The notes: a model not told the origin generated them from the sequence alone. A stretch of DNA of 64,000 bases from Bacteroidales bacterium UBA2287 (GCA_002345675.1 DDWL01000026.1:62001-126000), one strand, 5' to 3'; counted from the first letter of the stretch, positions 26,983-36,305 are shown. Made by a program: numbers and translations.

Positions 26983-27588
26983 ATGAAAACCACTAAGAGT
27001 CAAATACTTTACGAATCGTTCAAACTGTTCCTCTCGAAAGGATACAAGGATGTTACCATGAACGATTTGGTTAAGGCTTCGAGCCTTTCGAAGGGCGCAT
27101 TTTACCACTACTTTGTAAGCAAGGAGGATTTGTTTAAGCAGTCAATTACGGCTTTCTTTTTCACTGGGCTTACCGAGCGAAAGTTTGTGCCATCGTTTAT
27201 GGTTTCGGTAAACGAAAATTTAAATAACCTTATCGACTTTAAGGCTAACGCCTATAAGCAGCTGCTTAATGCAACGCAGCTCAAAAACCTCGATACAGGC
27301 TATTTCTCCCTAATTTTTCAGGCAATAAAAATGTTCCCCGAGTTTCGCGAAACTTTAAAGGCAGGCGTGGGCATGGAGGAGAAAACGGTTGCCACAATAT
27401 TTGAAATAGGTATTGAAAATGGTGAGGTAAACTGGAAACTGTCCCCAAAAGATTTGTCCTCGATGTTTACCGCCATGCTGGATGGTGTTGAGTTGCATAC
27501 CGTAATTTATGGTGAAATCGATAGTCTTCATAGCGAAGAGAAAAGGCTTGCTGTGGAATTTTGTAAAATGATTAAGTCGGCCAGCTAG
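26983..27588 (+). CDS. TetR/AcrR family repressor
   Basis: A 201-residue regulator. The N-terminal helix-turn-helix reads YKDVTMNDLVKASSLSKGAF and then YHYF (residues 22-45), the classic TetR pattern. The ligand domain (60-200) is unlike families I can name. It lies 19 bases before an ABC exporter ATPase gene and is preceded by an operator-like palindrome in its own promoter. It probably represses this exporter operon until a ligand is bound. Confidence 0.9.
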   Translation: MKTTKSQILYESFKLFLSKGYKDVTMNDLVKASSLSKGAFYHYFVSKEDLFKQSITAFFFTGLTERKFVPSFMVSVNENLNNLIDFKANAYKQLLNATQLKNLDTGYFSLIFQAIKMFPEFRETLKAGVGMEEKTVATIFEIGIENGEVNWKLSPKDLSSMFTAMLDGVELHTVIYGEIDSLHSEEKRLAVEFCKMIKSAS

Positions 27589-27607
27589 GTTTTAATTGGA
27601 ATGTAAA

Positions 27608-28471
27608 ATGATAGAGGTTCGCAATCTTACGTACACTTACCCAAAATCGCAGGTTGATGCGGTAAGTAATATTTCGTTTAGCGTTAAAAATGGCGAAATA
27701 TTTGGATTTCTTGGGCCAAGCGGTGCTGGAAAAAGCACAACGCAAAAGTTGCTCATAAAGCTAATTCGAGGCTATAGTGGAAATGTTGAAGTTCTTAGCC
27801 GTCCTTTGCCGAAATGGAATGGCGATTTTTATGCACAAATTGGTGTTGGTTTCGAGTTACCAAATCACTACCTAAAGCTAACCGGGGAGGAGAATTTAAA
27901 ACTATTCGCTTCGTTTTACCCAAAAGTAGCCCATAAACCCATCGATTTGCTTAAAATGGTGGAGCTCGAAGAGCACGCCAATAAACCTGTAGAGAGTTAC
28001 TCAAAGGGCATGAAAATGCGGTTAAACTTTGTGCGAGCGTTATTGCACGATCCTCAGTTGCTATTCCTCGACGAACCCACATCGGGACTCGACCCGGGCT
28101 ATTCCCGGATGATAAAAGACATAATTATCGACCTAAAAAACAAGGGCAAAACCATATTTCTTACCACTCACAACATGCACGATGCCGATGAACTTTGCGA
28201 CCGTGTTGCATTTATGGCCGATGGCGAACTAAAACTTATTGGGACACCCCGCGATTTAAAATTGCAGCATGGAAGTCGTAAAGTTAGAGTAGAGGTAAGA
28301 GATAACGGAGCAATTGGAAAAGAGGAATTCGATTTTTGCGGTTTAGCCGAAAACTCTGCTTTCTTAAAGGCAATTGCAAGTCCAAACTTACAGGCGATTC
28401 ACTCGTGCGAGGAGAGCTTGGAAGATGTATTTATGCGAACAACTGGTAAGAAATTGGGAGGAGAGTTTTAA
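27608..28471 (+). CDS. ABC exporter ATPase
   Basis: A 287-residue ABC ATPase. Walker A is GPSGAGKST (near residues 37-45), the Q-loop is replaced by an IGVGFELP segment, the signature is SYSKGMKMRL, Walker B is LLFLDEPTSGLDPG, and the switch His is in LTTHNMHDADELC. The C-terminal 70 residues resemble those of drug or fluoroquinolone exporter ATPases. The ATG at 27608 is preferred to an in-frame TTG 12 bases earlier. It works with the permease at 28554 and probably once with that at 11330. Confidence 0.9.
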   Translation: MIEVRNLTYTYPKSQVDAVSNISFSVKNGEIFGFLGPSGAGKSTTQKLLIKLIRGYSGNVEVLSRPLPKWNGDFYAQIGVGFELPNHYLKLTGEENLKLFASFYPKVAHKPIDLLKMVELEEHANKPVESYSKGMKMRLNFVRALLHDPQLLFLDEPTSGLDPGYSRMIKDIIIDLKNKGKTIFLTTHNMHDADELCDRVAFMADGELKLIGTPRDLKLQHGSRKVRVEVRDNGAIGKEEFDFCGLAENSAFLKAIASPNLQAIHSCEESLEDVFMRTTGKKLGGEF

Positions 28472-28483
28472 CATTCACCAGTC

Positions 28484-28550
28484 CACAGTCCACAAATTGC
28501 CAACTGAGAATTGAAGATTGAGAACTAAAGACTGAGAACTGAAGACTAAA
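28484..28550. repeat. Low-complexity repeat between ATPase and permease genes
   Basis: An 82-base gap inside the operon filled with ccacagtccaca and gagaactgaagact units. This is the same wording as the blocks at 12380-12515 and 29240-29330. It shows that such repeats can sit inside an operon. Confidence 0.7.
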
Positions 28551-28553
28551 AAA

Positions 28554-29231
28554 ATGAGAATTTTCTTCAAACTTTTAAAGTGGGATTTGCTACTACTGGT
28601 AAAATACGGAATTTTGCCTGTGGCAATGGGAATTGGGGCATTGTACATTGCGCTAATTTATCTTTTTAGTGTACCCACAAAGCTAGTAGTTTTCCTAATA
28701 TTCTCCGATCCGTCGATGATGGGATTTGTATTTATTGGGGTTATGGTGCTTTTCGAAAAGCAAGCTGGAACAACCTCGGTACTTGCCATTACGCCGTTGC
28801 AGCCCTGGCAGTATTTACTTTCTAAATCGGTGTCGCTCACAGTACCTGCACTACTCGTAAGCGTTGTAATGGCCATTGCTGCACGTTCAAGTGTAAACTA
28901 CTTTCTGCTATTTTTAGGAGTTTTGCTAACATCGGTGCTATTTCTACTTATAGGTTTTGTGGGAGCACTACGAGTTAAAACATTTAATCAGTACATTCTA
29001 ATTATTCCCATGTTTCTTGCGCCCCTTTGCATTCCGCTTGTCGATTACTTTGGACTATGGAAAACGCCGCTAATGTGGGTAATTCCATCGCAATCGTCGC
29101 TTACATTACTTAATGCAGCATTTAGTGAGGTAGAACTTTGGAAAACGATTCTTTCGGTTTTAATTCTTTCTATATCAATTTTCTTGGTTCACAAATGGGC
29201 CGAGAGGGAGTATAGGAAGAGGATGATTTGA
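28554..29231 (+). CDS. ABC-2 type exporter permease (second permease type)
   Basis: A 225-residue membrane protein with six hydrophobic segments. FSDPSMMGFVFIGVMVLFEK (near residues 51-70) and the following ITPLQPWQYLLSKS block match the second permease type of TetR-ATPase-permease-permease exporters. It differs clearly from the permease at 11330, so the two are partners rather than duplicates. It follows the ATPase gene after an 82-base repeat. The exported compound is unknown. Confidence 0.82.
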   Translation: MRIFFKLLKWDLLLLVKYGILPVAMGIGALYIALIYLFSVPTKLVVFLIFSDPSMMGFVFIGVMVLFEKQAGTTSVLAITPLQPWQYLLSKSVSLTVPALLVSVVMAIAARSSVNYFLLFLGVLLTSVLFLLIGFVGALRVKTFNQYILIIPMFLAPLCIPLVDYFGLWKTPLMWVIPSQSSLTLLNAAFSEVELWKTILSVLILSISIFLVHKWAEREYRKRMI

Positions 29232-29239
29232 AGTCCTAA

Positions 29240-29397
29240 GTCGGCAGGCTTCAGTCAGCAGTCCTCAGTCCTCAGTCTTCAGTCGGCAGTCGGCAGTCTT
29301 CGGACTCCAGACTCCAGACTCCAGACTTCGGACTCATTCAACCTAATTAACTTAATCAACCTAATTAACCTAACCAGCCAAATAGCTACCTTTACGC
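29240..29397. repeat. Low-complexity repeat block, inverted copy of 12274-12367
   Basis: Begins with cagtcctcagtcttcagtcgg-type units, then three ccagact units, then aacctaattaactt units. From 29298 on it matches the minus strand of 12274-12367. It ends with TACCTTTA (29387-29394), a -7-like box that may drive the M49 peptidase gene 43 bases downstream. Confidence 0.75.
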
Positions 29398-29436
29398 CAC
29401 TAATTCAACTTATTCTATTCATCTAAATAATTAATC

Positions 29437-31473
29437 ATGAAATATTTAACTATGCTAATTGCAACAGCAACCATTCTTGGAATGGCGGGATGTGCCGAGA
29501 AAAAAACAGAAAAGCAAGCCGATTTTGCTTGGCAAGCCGACCAGTTTGCCGACATCCGAATTCTTCGTTACCAAATTCCAGGTTGGGACGAACTTGCACC
29601 TAAACAAAAGGAACTTATTTACTTCCTTTCGGAAGCAGCCCTTTGTGGTCGCGATATTATTTTCGATCAGAATTTTAAGTATAACTTGGCTATTCGTCGC
29701 ACTCTTGAAGCCATAAACCAAGGCTACACTGGCGACCGAAACGCACCTGAGTGGAACGAGTTTATGGTATACCTAAAAAGAGTTTGGTTTTCGAACGGCA
29801 TACACCACCACTACTCAAACGAAAAATTTTTTCCCAACATTAGCACTGAGTACTTTGATGAACTGGCAAAAAATACCCCCGATAACCTTTTCCCAACCGA
29901 AATGGGCGGAAAGGATATTCTAATTTCAATGCTAAAACCTATAATTTTCGACCCTAATATTGCCGCAAAGCGTGTAAATCAATCCGAGGGTGTCGACCTT
30001 GTGGCTTCGTCGGCAAACAACTACTACGAGGGTTTAACCCAAAGTGAGGTAGAAGATTTTTACAAAAAAATGATGGTTGCTAACGATCCCCAGCCAATTT
30101 CCTATGGCTTAAATTCCAAACTAATTAAAGAGAATGGTGTTGTGGTTGAAAAGGTTTGGAAAGTAGGTGGAATGTACGGTTCGGCAATTGAAAAAATAGT
30201 TTTCTGGCTCGAAAAAGCTGCAGCTGTTGCCGAAAACGAAAAGCAAAAGGAAATTATTGAAACATTGGTTGCATACTATAAATCGGGCGACTTAAAGGAC
30301 TTCGATCGTTACAACGTTCTTTGGGTAGGCGATTTGAATTCGCAAGTTGATTTTGTAAACGGGTTCATCGAAAATTATGGCGATCCACTTGGCTACAAAT
30401 CGTCGTGGGAAGCAGTTGTTAACTTTAAGGACATAGAAGCAACAAAGCGCTCAACAATTATTAGCGATAACGCTCAGTGGTTCGAAGATAATTCGCCTGT
30501 AAATAGTGAATTTAAGAAAAAAGAAGTAAAAGGGGTTTCGGCAAAAGTTATTACCGTTGCTCAACTTGGTGGCGACTGCTACCCAGCAACTCCCATTGGT
30601 ATTAACCTACCAAACGCCGACTGGATTCGTAAGGATCATGGTTCGAAAAGCGTAACCATGGAAAACATTACCTACGCCTACGATATGGCAGCCGCTGGAA
30701 GCGGAATGATTGAGGAATTTGCCTGGAATGCCGAAGAAATTGAAATTAACAAAAAGCATGGCGCACTGGCTGGCAACCTTCACACCGACCTTCACGAATG
30801 CCTTGGTCACGGCAGCGGACAACTTGCTCCTGGCACTAAAGGCGACGAGTTGAAAAACTACGGTTCGGTACTCGAAGAAACCCGTGCCGACCTGTTTGCC
30901 CTTTACTATATTATCGACCCAAAAATGGTTGAACTTGGCATTATGCCTAGCATTGAAGTGGGGGTTGCTGAGTACAACAGCTACATTCGTAACGGTATGA
31001 TGACCCAACTTACTCGCATCGAATTTGGGAAAGACATTGAGCAAGCTCACATGCGAAATCGCCAGCTTATTGCCCGTTGGTGCTACGAAAAAGGCAAAAA
31101 CGAGAATGTTATTGAGCGTAAAACCCGCGATGGCAAAACTTTTTTTGTAATAAACGATCACAACAAACTTCGTGAACTTTTTGGTACGCTTTTAAGCGAA
31201 ATTCAGCGCATTAAGAGTACTGGCGACTTTGAGGCAGGTAAGAATTTGGTTGAAGCTTACGCAGTTAAAATTGATCCCGAACTTCACCGCGAGGTACTCG
31301 ATCGTTACGCAAAACTAAAACTTGCTCCTTACGCAGGGTTCCTAAATCCAAAGCTTGTTCCTGTTTTCGAGGGCGACTCAATTGTAGATGTTAAGGTTGA
31401 ATACCCTAGCAACTACACCGAGCAAATGAATGAGTACTCGACAAAATACTCGTTTTTACCAACGCTAAATTAA
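29437..31473 (+). CDS. Dipeptidyl-peptidase III-like (family M49) lipoprotein
   Basis: A 678-residue zinc peptidase. The N-terminus has a lipoprotein signal with lipobox LGMAGC (Cys near 19), so it is likely anchored in the periplasm or outer membrane. The M49 zinc motif HECLGH is at 453-458 and the second motif EETRAD begins at E480. Both match the HExxxH and EExxAE signatures of dipeptidyl-peptidase III. Such enzymes remove dipeptides from short peptides. The gene is monocistronic. Confidence 0.92.
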   Translation: MKYLTMLIATATILGMAGCAEKKTEKQADFAWQADQFADIRILRYQIPGWDELAPKQKELIYFLSEAALCGRDIIFDQNFKYNLAIRRTLEAINQGYTGDRNAPEWNEFMVYLKRVWFSNGIHHHYSNEKFFPNISTEYFDELAKNTPDNLFPTEMGGKDILISMLKPIIFDPNIAAKRVNQSEGVDLVASSANNYYEGLTQSEVEDFYKKMMVANDPQPISYGLNSKLIKENGVVVEKVWKVGGMYGSAIEKIVFWLEKAAAVAENEKQKEIIETLVAYYKSGDLKDFDRYNVLWVGDLNSQVDFVNGFIENYGDPLGYKSSWEAVVNFKDIEATKRSTIISDNAQWFEDNSPVNSEFKKKEVKGVSAKVITVAQLGGDCYPATPIGINLPNADWIRKDHGSKSVTMENITYAYDMAAAGSGMIEEFAWNAEEIEINKKHGALAGNLHTDLHECLGHGSGQLAPGTKGDELKNYGSVLEETRADLFALYYIIDPKMVELGIMPSIEVGVAEYNSYIRNGMMTQLTRIEFGKDIEQAHMRNRQLIARWCYEKGKNENVIERKTRDGKTFFVINDHNKLRELFGTLLSEIQRIKSTGDFEAGKNLVEAYAVKIDPELHREVLDRYAKLKLAPYAGFLNPKLVPVFEGDSIVDVKVEYPSNYTEQMNEYSTKYSFLPTLN

Positions 31474-31816
31474 TTTTACGACACTGAAGTGACAACACGG
31501 AGACACAGAGCCCCGAAAGTTATCGGGACAGAGGAACACAGAGTCTAAATTTAAACGCAACGGCGCCAAGAGACAACACAGAGGCACAGAGCCCCGATAT
31601 CCCGATAGTTATCGGGAATCGGGACGGAGGAACACGGAGGGAAAATTAAACGCTAAGGCGCAACGGCGCTAAGAGACAACACGGAGAGATATTGAAACGC
31701 AACGACTCTAAGGCGCTAAGAGAGCACTCGGAGTTGCACAGAGAACTTTTTTTAAATTTGTGTTAATCTGTGGAATTTGTGGGCTTTTTCTCGCTAAGGC
31801 GCTAATTAAAAAGAAT
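31474..31816. repeat. Degenerate intergenic repeats (gene-free)
   Basis: Two imperfect direct copies of a unit of about 80 bases (gacaacac-ggagacacagagcccc-gataacta-type palindrome-ggaggaacac) at about 31482-31550 and 31570-31650, then gctaaggcgctaagag units. The palindrome core (cccgatagttatcggga) is the reverse complement of the one at 3473-3490. No gene is seen in this space. Confidence 0.7.
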
Positions 31817-31844
31817 AGAGCCATTGGAAAATTCCAATGGCTCT
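31817..31844 (-). terminator. Terminator of the DUF4349 gene
   Basis: A 12-base-pair stem (agagccattgga with its complement) with a short AT loop. On the minus strand it is followed by a T-rich tract (attcttttt), 35 bases after the stop of the DUF4349 gene. Confidence 0.7.
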
Positions 31845-31878
31845 TTCAGTTTGAAACGCACGCCCGGATTATTTTTGC

Positions 31879-32784
31879 TTACTGCAGTACTTTGTTATCA
31901 AATGGGTTTTTTGGTTTATTCTTGTCTTTCTTTTTATGCTTTAGCTCATCTTTTAATCTTTTCTTTCGGGCTTTATAGTAAATAATTCCGCCCCAAACAC
32001 CAGCTCCCAAAAGCCATACGGGCCATAGCCCAATTACAACTAAAAAGAAAGTTACCACTCCACTCCAGCCTAGCGTAAACGCCTTCTTTAGCCTTTCGAA
32101 GAAAGGTTTCGATTTTGCTGGCTCGTATTTGTAGTCGATTTTTTGGTAAAGCGTTAGGTAAATTGTGCTGAAGTCCGAAAGGGTTTTTAGGTACTTCATG
32201 CGCCCAATCGACGATTCTATTTGTGCACGAATTTCGGAGAGTTTAGATTCAATTTTCAGGATTTCCTCAACCGATTTAGTTTTGCGAAGCAAGTTTGTAA
32301 AGGTTACCTCTACCTTTTTTTGGTTCGAAAGCCTTGCCTCAAGGTCAATGTACTCTTCTGTTACATCGGTCGACTCGACCCGTTGGTAGTCGACACGTTT
32401 TGCGAGAGCAACTATATCGGCCTGAACTTTGTCGAGCAGTGCAGCAGGAACACGAATGGTAAACTCGTTTGTTTTTTGGGAATCGAAGTTCTGCATGTTT
32501 TCGGTAACAATTCGCCCTTTATACAGCGAAACTAACGAATCGACTTTAGGCCGAGAGAGCTCGTAGTTTTGAACTTCAATTGAAATGTAGGCATTTCGAA
32601 TTACCATTTGTTTTACCCCTTCGGGTTTAGCAATAGGGGCTTCGTCCATCATCATTTTACCAACTTGTTGAGCAGGCATAGCCTCTTCTGCAAAATCAAA
32701 ATTTTCGGCATTTGAAACTGCTTCTTTTTTACTGTTACACCCTAGTAAAAGTGCCATTGACAATACTATAGCAATACTTTTCAT
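31879..32784 (-). CDS. DUF4349 lipoprotein
   Basis: A 301-residue envelope protein. The ATG at 32784 gives MKSIAIVLSMALLLGCNSKK, a lipoprotein signal with lipobox. The frame upstream of it is not signal-like. The body is DUF4349: strands around RNAYISIEVQNYE, a FTIRVPAALLDK segment, a long coiled coil (about 165-215), then a transmembrane helix near 255-280 and a highly basic tail. The function of the family is unknown. It diverges from murB. Confidence 0.82.
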   Translation of the reverse strand: MKSIAIVLSMALLLGCNSKKEAVSNAENFDFAEEAMPAQQVGKMMMDEAPIAKPEGVKQMVIRNAYISIEVQNYELSRPKVDSLVSLYKGRIVTENMQNFDSQKTNEFTIRVPAALLDKVQADIVALAKRVDYQRVESTDVTEEYIDLEARLSNQKKVEVTFTNLLRKTKSVEEILKIESKLSEIRAQIESSIGRMKYLKTLSDFSTIYLTLYQKIDYKYEPAKSKPFFERLKKAFTLGWSGVVTFFLVVIGLWPVWLLGAGVWGGIIYYKARKKRLKDELKHKKKDKNKPKNPFDNKVLQ

Positions 32785-32918
32785 GGTTTTAATATTGGTT
32801 ACAGCATGCAAGTTAGCTGAATTTATGGTTAGCCGTTTCGTTTTTTTGGGATTTTTAAAAGTGAGGCCGTTACCATATATATACATCGAGCATTTTACTG
32901 CATTTCTTTTGCAAATCT

Positions 32919-32926
32919 TATCTTTG
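32919..32926 (+). promoter_or_regulatory. -7 box TATCTTTG for murB
   Basis: Full match to TAnnTTTG, 14 bases before the murB ATG, so the leader would be only a few bases long. No clear -33 element was found. Confidence 0.6.
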
Positions 32927-32940
32927 CCAAAAACTTTGGT

Positions 32941-33948
32941 ATGGCAAATATTATCGAAAATTTCAATTTAAGAAGCTATAACACATTTGGAATAGATGCA
33001 GTGTGCGGATTTTTTGCCGAATCGAATAGCGTTGATGAGCTGAAGAGCATTGTAAAAAACCATCGAAACCTGAAAACATTTATTCTTGGCGGGGGCTCAA
33101 ACATTTTGTTTACCAGCAATTTCGAAGGACTAGTTATTTACCCAACCATTAAGGGATTTGAGATTATTGCTGAAGATAATGAAACCGTTACCCTTTCGGT
33201 TGCAGCTGGCGAAAACTGGGACGACTTTGTGAATTTTGCCGTTAAAAACGGCTGGGGAGGAGTTGAAAACCTGTCGCTAATACCCGGAAATGTTGGGGCA
33301 AGTCCCATTCAAAATATTGGAGCCTATGGAGTTGAGGCCAAGGACACAATTTTTGAAGTAAAGGGGTTTTACCTCGATACGCTTGCAAATTTTTCGTTTA
33401 CCAATAGCGAATGCAATTTTGGCTACCGCGATAGCATTTTTAAAAACGAACTGAAGGGAAAAGTTCTTATAACCCACGTCTGGTTTAGGCTTCAAAAGCA
33501 GCCCATACTTGTAACACACTACGGAAACCTCGTCGAGGAGATTGAAAAAACTGGCGATAAAACCATTGCAGGAGTGCGCAAGGCAGTTATTGGCATTCGC
33601 GAATCGAAGCTTCCCGACCCAAAGGTGCTTGGTAATGCTGGTAGTTTCTTCAAAAATCCAGTTATTGAAATCGAACTTTTTAATCAAATTAAAAGTCGTT
33701 ACCCCCAAGTGCCCTCTTATCCTGTTGATGAATATAACGTTAAGTTACCAGCAGGTTGGCTAATTGAAATCTGTGGGTGGAAAGGAAAGCAACTTGGAAA
33801 TGCTGGTGTTCATGCAAAGCAGGCTCTTGTTATTGTAAATAATGGAGGTGCTTTGGGTCGCGAAGTGCTAACACTTGCCAAAAGTATAAAGGAATCGGTA
33901 TTTAGCGAGTTTAAGGTTGACATTGAAATGGAGGTTAATATCTTATAG
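32941..33948 (+). CDS. murB: UDP-N-acetylenolpyruvoylglucosamine reductase
   Basis: A 335-residue FAD enzyme that reduces the enolpyruvyl group to give UDP-N-acetylmuramate in peptidoglycan synthesis. The FAD site shows LGGGSNILF (near 49-57) and SLIPGNVGASPIQNIGAYG (near 111-129). The proton donor Ser is in GNAGSFFKNP (near 227-236), and the last motif HAKQALVIVN is present. The start NLRSYNTFGI is typical. It is the type I form. Confidence 0.96.
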   Translation: MANIIENFNLRSYNTFGIDAVCGFFAESNSVDELKSIVKNHRNLKTFILGGGSNILFTSNFEGLVIYPTIKGFEIIAEDNETVTLSVAAGENWDDFVNFAVKNGWGGVENLSLIPGNVGASPIQNIGAYGVEAKDTIFEVKGFYLDTLANFSFTNSECNFGYRDSIFKNELKGKVLITHVWFRLQKQPILVTHYGNLVEEIEKTGDKTIAGVRKAVIGIRESKLPDPKVLGNAGSFFKNPVIEIELFNQIKSRYPQVPSYPVDEYNVKLPAGWLIEICGWKGKQLGNAGVHAKQALVIVNNGGALGREVLTLAKSIKESVFSEFKVDIEMEVNIL

Positions 33949-34170
33949 CCTTTCGTTAGAATTTGAAATATAAATAGTTTCATTATTTGGTTCAGAACTT
34001 TACAATTTTTTAATTGTCACTTTGTTAAAACAAAATGGCTAAAGCAATGTTAACCTACGTTATTTGGCATTTTATCAACACCAATGTAACTTTATTCAAA
34101 TTAATGTATCTTAGTACGTTAATTAAGAGTATAATATTTAATTTAAGTAGCTAGCCCAAAAGTAATTTCT

Positions 34171-34551
34171 ATGGATAAAATGCATATTTACCCAACCGAC
34201 GAGTCGCCCGAAATTATTTTCGACCCAACGGCAGGCACAATTGAACTTAAGGGTAAAAGTTTACCCGAGGACATAAAATCGTTTTATAACCCACTCGAAA
34301 ACGCCATTATAAATTACCTAAAAAATCCAAAGGAAAAAACGGTAATAAACATGCGTTTCGACTACCTTAACTCGGCCTCAACAAAACGACTTCTCGAAAT
34401 TATTACTCGACTCGAGCAGTCCTTTAAAAACGGACTAAAGGTCGATATTAACTGGTACTACAAGGAACACGACGAAGAAATGCAAGAAGAAGGTGAAGAA
34501 TTTGGCAGGCTTACATACATTCCTGTAAAACTGTTCTGTGTAAAAGAATAA
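34171..34551 (+). CDS. SiaC-like (DUF1987) regulatory protein
   Basis: A 126-residue soluble protein. YIP..SPEI-like opening (YPTDESPEIIFD), the KGKSLPEDIKSFYNPLENAI segment (residues 28-47) and FDYLNSASTKRLLEII (near 69-84) match the SiaC/DUF1987 family. These are STAS-like proteins whose phosphorylation state, set by a SiaB kinase and a PP2C phosphatase, controls partners in Pseudomonas. It lies 5 bases before a histidine kinase gene, so the two are an operon. The conserved Ser/Thr in the SAST stretch is the likely site. Confidence 0.82.
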   Translation: MDKMHIYPTDESPEIIFDPTAGTIELKGKSLPEDIKSFYNPLENAIINYLKNPKEKTVINMRFDYLNSASTKRLLEIITRLEQSFKNGLKVDINWYYKEHDEEMQEEGEEFGRLTYIPVKLFCVKE

Positions 34552-34556
34552 ACAAC

Positions 34557-36305
34557 TTGCTGAACTGGAATAAAAATACGACCCTAACACTACTAATGTT
34601 TACCATGGTTACGGCACATGGGCAAGTACCTATTTCGGAGAATTTGCGCATTGAGGCCGAAGCTAACGTTAAACAAGCCGAAACCTACGAGCAACAATTT
34701 GAGTACAATTTAGCTTCGGCACATTTTAGTAAGGCTGCAAACTACTACTGGGCACATAAAAATCCCAATAAGGCATCGACGCTTTACGAAAGAGCGCTCG
34801 AGATGTCGAAAAAAATTGAAAACCTTAATGCCCAGTTCATTCTTACCACTAATATTGGACTAATTGCTGTCGATCTCGAAAACCACGATAAAGCCATTAA
34901 TCAGTTCGAATCGGCTGCGAAAGTTGCTCAGCAGCTTGGTCGAAAATCCGATGTAGCCTCTTCGAAAATAAATCGAGCAAACTCCCTTTACGAAGTAAAC
35001 AAGCTGCAACAGGCAATTGAATCGCTTAACGAAGCAACCACCATTGCACAGGAAATTGGCGAACCAAAGTTGCTCCGAAACGCATACTCGTTATACACAA
35101 AAGTTTACGACAAAATGGGTAATCGCACCGAATCGACCAACTACTTCAATTTATACACAGCCATTTCGAAAAAAATTCAGGACGAAGAGCTAAAGCGTCG
35201 CGAAGCCGACGCCAATAGAATTGTAATGCAGGCCGAAAGTAAGGTAACAATAGTAGAAGCCGAGAAAAAAGCCACCGAAAAGGAACTTGCCGAAAAGGAT
35301 ATTGAACTCTTTACAAAGCAGCGAATACTCGAAAAGGCTCAGCAAGAGGCCAAAGAGCGTGAAATGGAAATTGAACTTTTGAGTGCCCAAAGCAAGTTGC
35401 AAACAGCCGAAATTTCGAGGCAAAAGCTAATGCGCAACATTTACATTTTTATAATTTTTGCTGCGGTTATTATAGCGGGTTTAATGTACTATAACTACAA
35501 CGAAAAGAAAAAGGCCAATATACTTCTTCAGAATAAAAATTTCGAAATCAGAGCCCAAGCCGAAGAACTCGAAAAACTTAATAGCCTAAAGGATAAGCTT
35601 TTTTCAATTATTTCGCACGATTTACGTAGCCCCATAGCCTCGCTTATTACCCTCATTAACCTTACCGAACAGGGCTATTTAAAGGAAGATGGATTTAAAA
35701 ATGTAATTTCGGAACTCTCGAAAAATGTGGGCTACACCTCGTCGCTGCTCGAAAACTTGCTTCGGTGGTCACAAAGTCAACTCAAAGGAACTGCAGTTAA
35801 CACGGCAATATTTAACATTTCCGAAATTATTTCGGAACGCTTTGAACTTCTTAAAAACCAGGCTGAAGCAAAAAGTGTAAGCATTAGCTTTTCCATCGAT
35901 TCGAGCATAAATGCGTTTGCCGATAAAGACATGATTGAACTTGTGCTACGAAACCTCACCTCGAATGCCATTAAGTTTTGTAACCCATACGACAAAATTG
36001 AAATAAGTGCAAAGCACAAAAATAGTTCACTTGAATTTTGTGTAGCCGACAGTGGAATTGGCATTTCGTCCGATGTAATGAATAACCTTTTTGGGCTTAA
36101 CATGTATACAAGCCGAGGTACTCAAAACGAAAAGGGAACGGGCTTGGGCTTAATTCTTTGTAAAGATTTTATTGAACTTAATGGTGGCCATATTTGGGCC
36201 GAAAGCACACTTGGCAAAGGCAGCAAGTTCTTTTTTACTATCCCATCGGCGATGTCGATTACACCACCAAACTTCACTATTCAAAAGGAATCGATTTCAA
36301 CATAA
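34557..36305 (+). CDS. TPR sensor histidine kinase
   Basis: A 582-residue membrane sensor kinase. A TTG start at 34557 keeps the signal segment (ending TAHGQ). The next in-frame ATG (34596) would remove most of it. TPR-like repeats fill residues 25-215, a long coiled coil runs to about 290, one transmembrane helix is near 294-312, and the kinase part has the H-box FSIISHDLRSPIASL, N-box LTSNAIKF, DSGIG and GTGLGL. No response regulator is adjacent. Together with the SiaC-like gene it may form a phosphorelay. Confidence 0.88.
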   Translation: MLNWNKNTTLTLLMFTMVTAHGQVPISENLRIEAEANVKQAETYEQQFEYNLASAHFSKAANYYWAHKNPNKASTLYERALEMSKKIENLNAQFILTTNIGLIAVDLENHDKAINQFESAAKVAQQLGRKSDVASSKINRANSLYEVNKLQQAIESLNEATTIAQEIGEPKLLRNAYSLYTKVYDKMGNRTESTNYFNLYTAISKKIQDEELKRREADANRIVMQAESKVTIVEAEKKATEKELAEKDIELFTKQRILEKAQQEAKEREMEIELLSAQSKLQTAEISRQKLMRNIYIFIIFAAVIIAGLMYYNYNEKKKANILLQNKNFEIRAQAEELEKLNSLKDKLFSIISHDLRSPIASLITLINLTEQGYLKEDGFKNVISELSKNVGYTSSLLENLLRWSQSQLKGTAVNTAIFNISEIISERFELLKNQAEAKSVSISFSIDSSINAFADKDMIELVLRNLTSNAIKFCNPYDKIEISAKHKNSSLEFCVADSGIGISSDVMNNLFGLNMYTSRGTQNEKGTGLGLILCKDFIELNGGHIWAESTLGKGSKFFFTIPSAMSITPPNFTIQKESIST

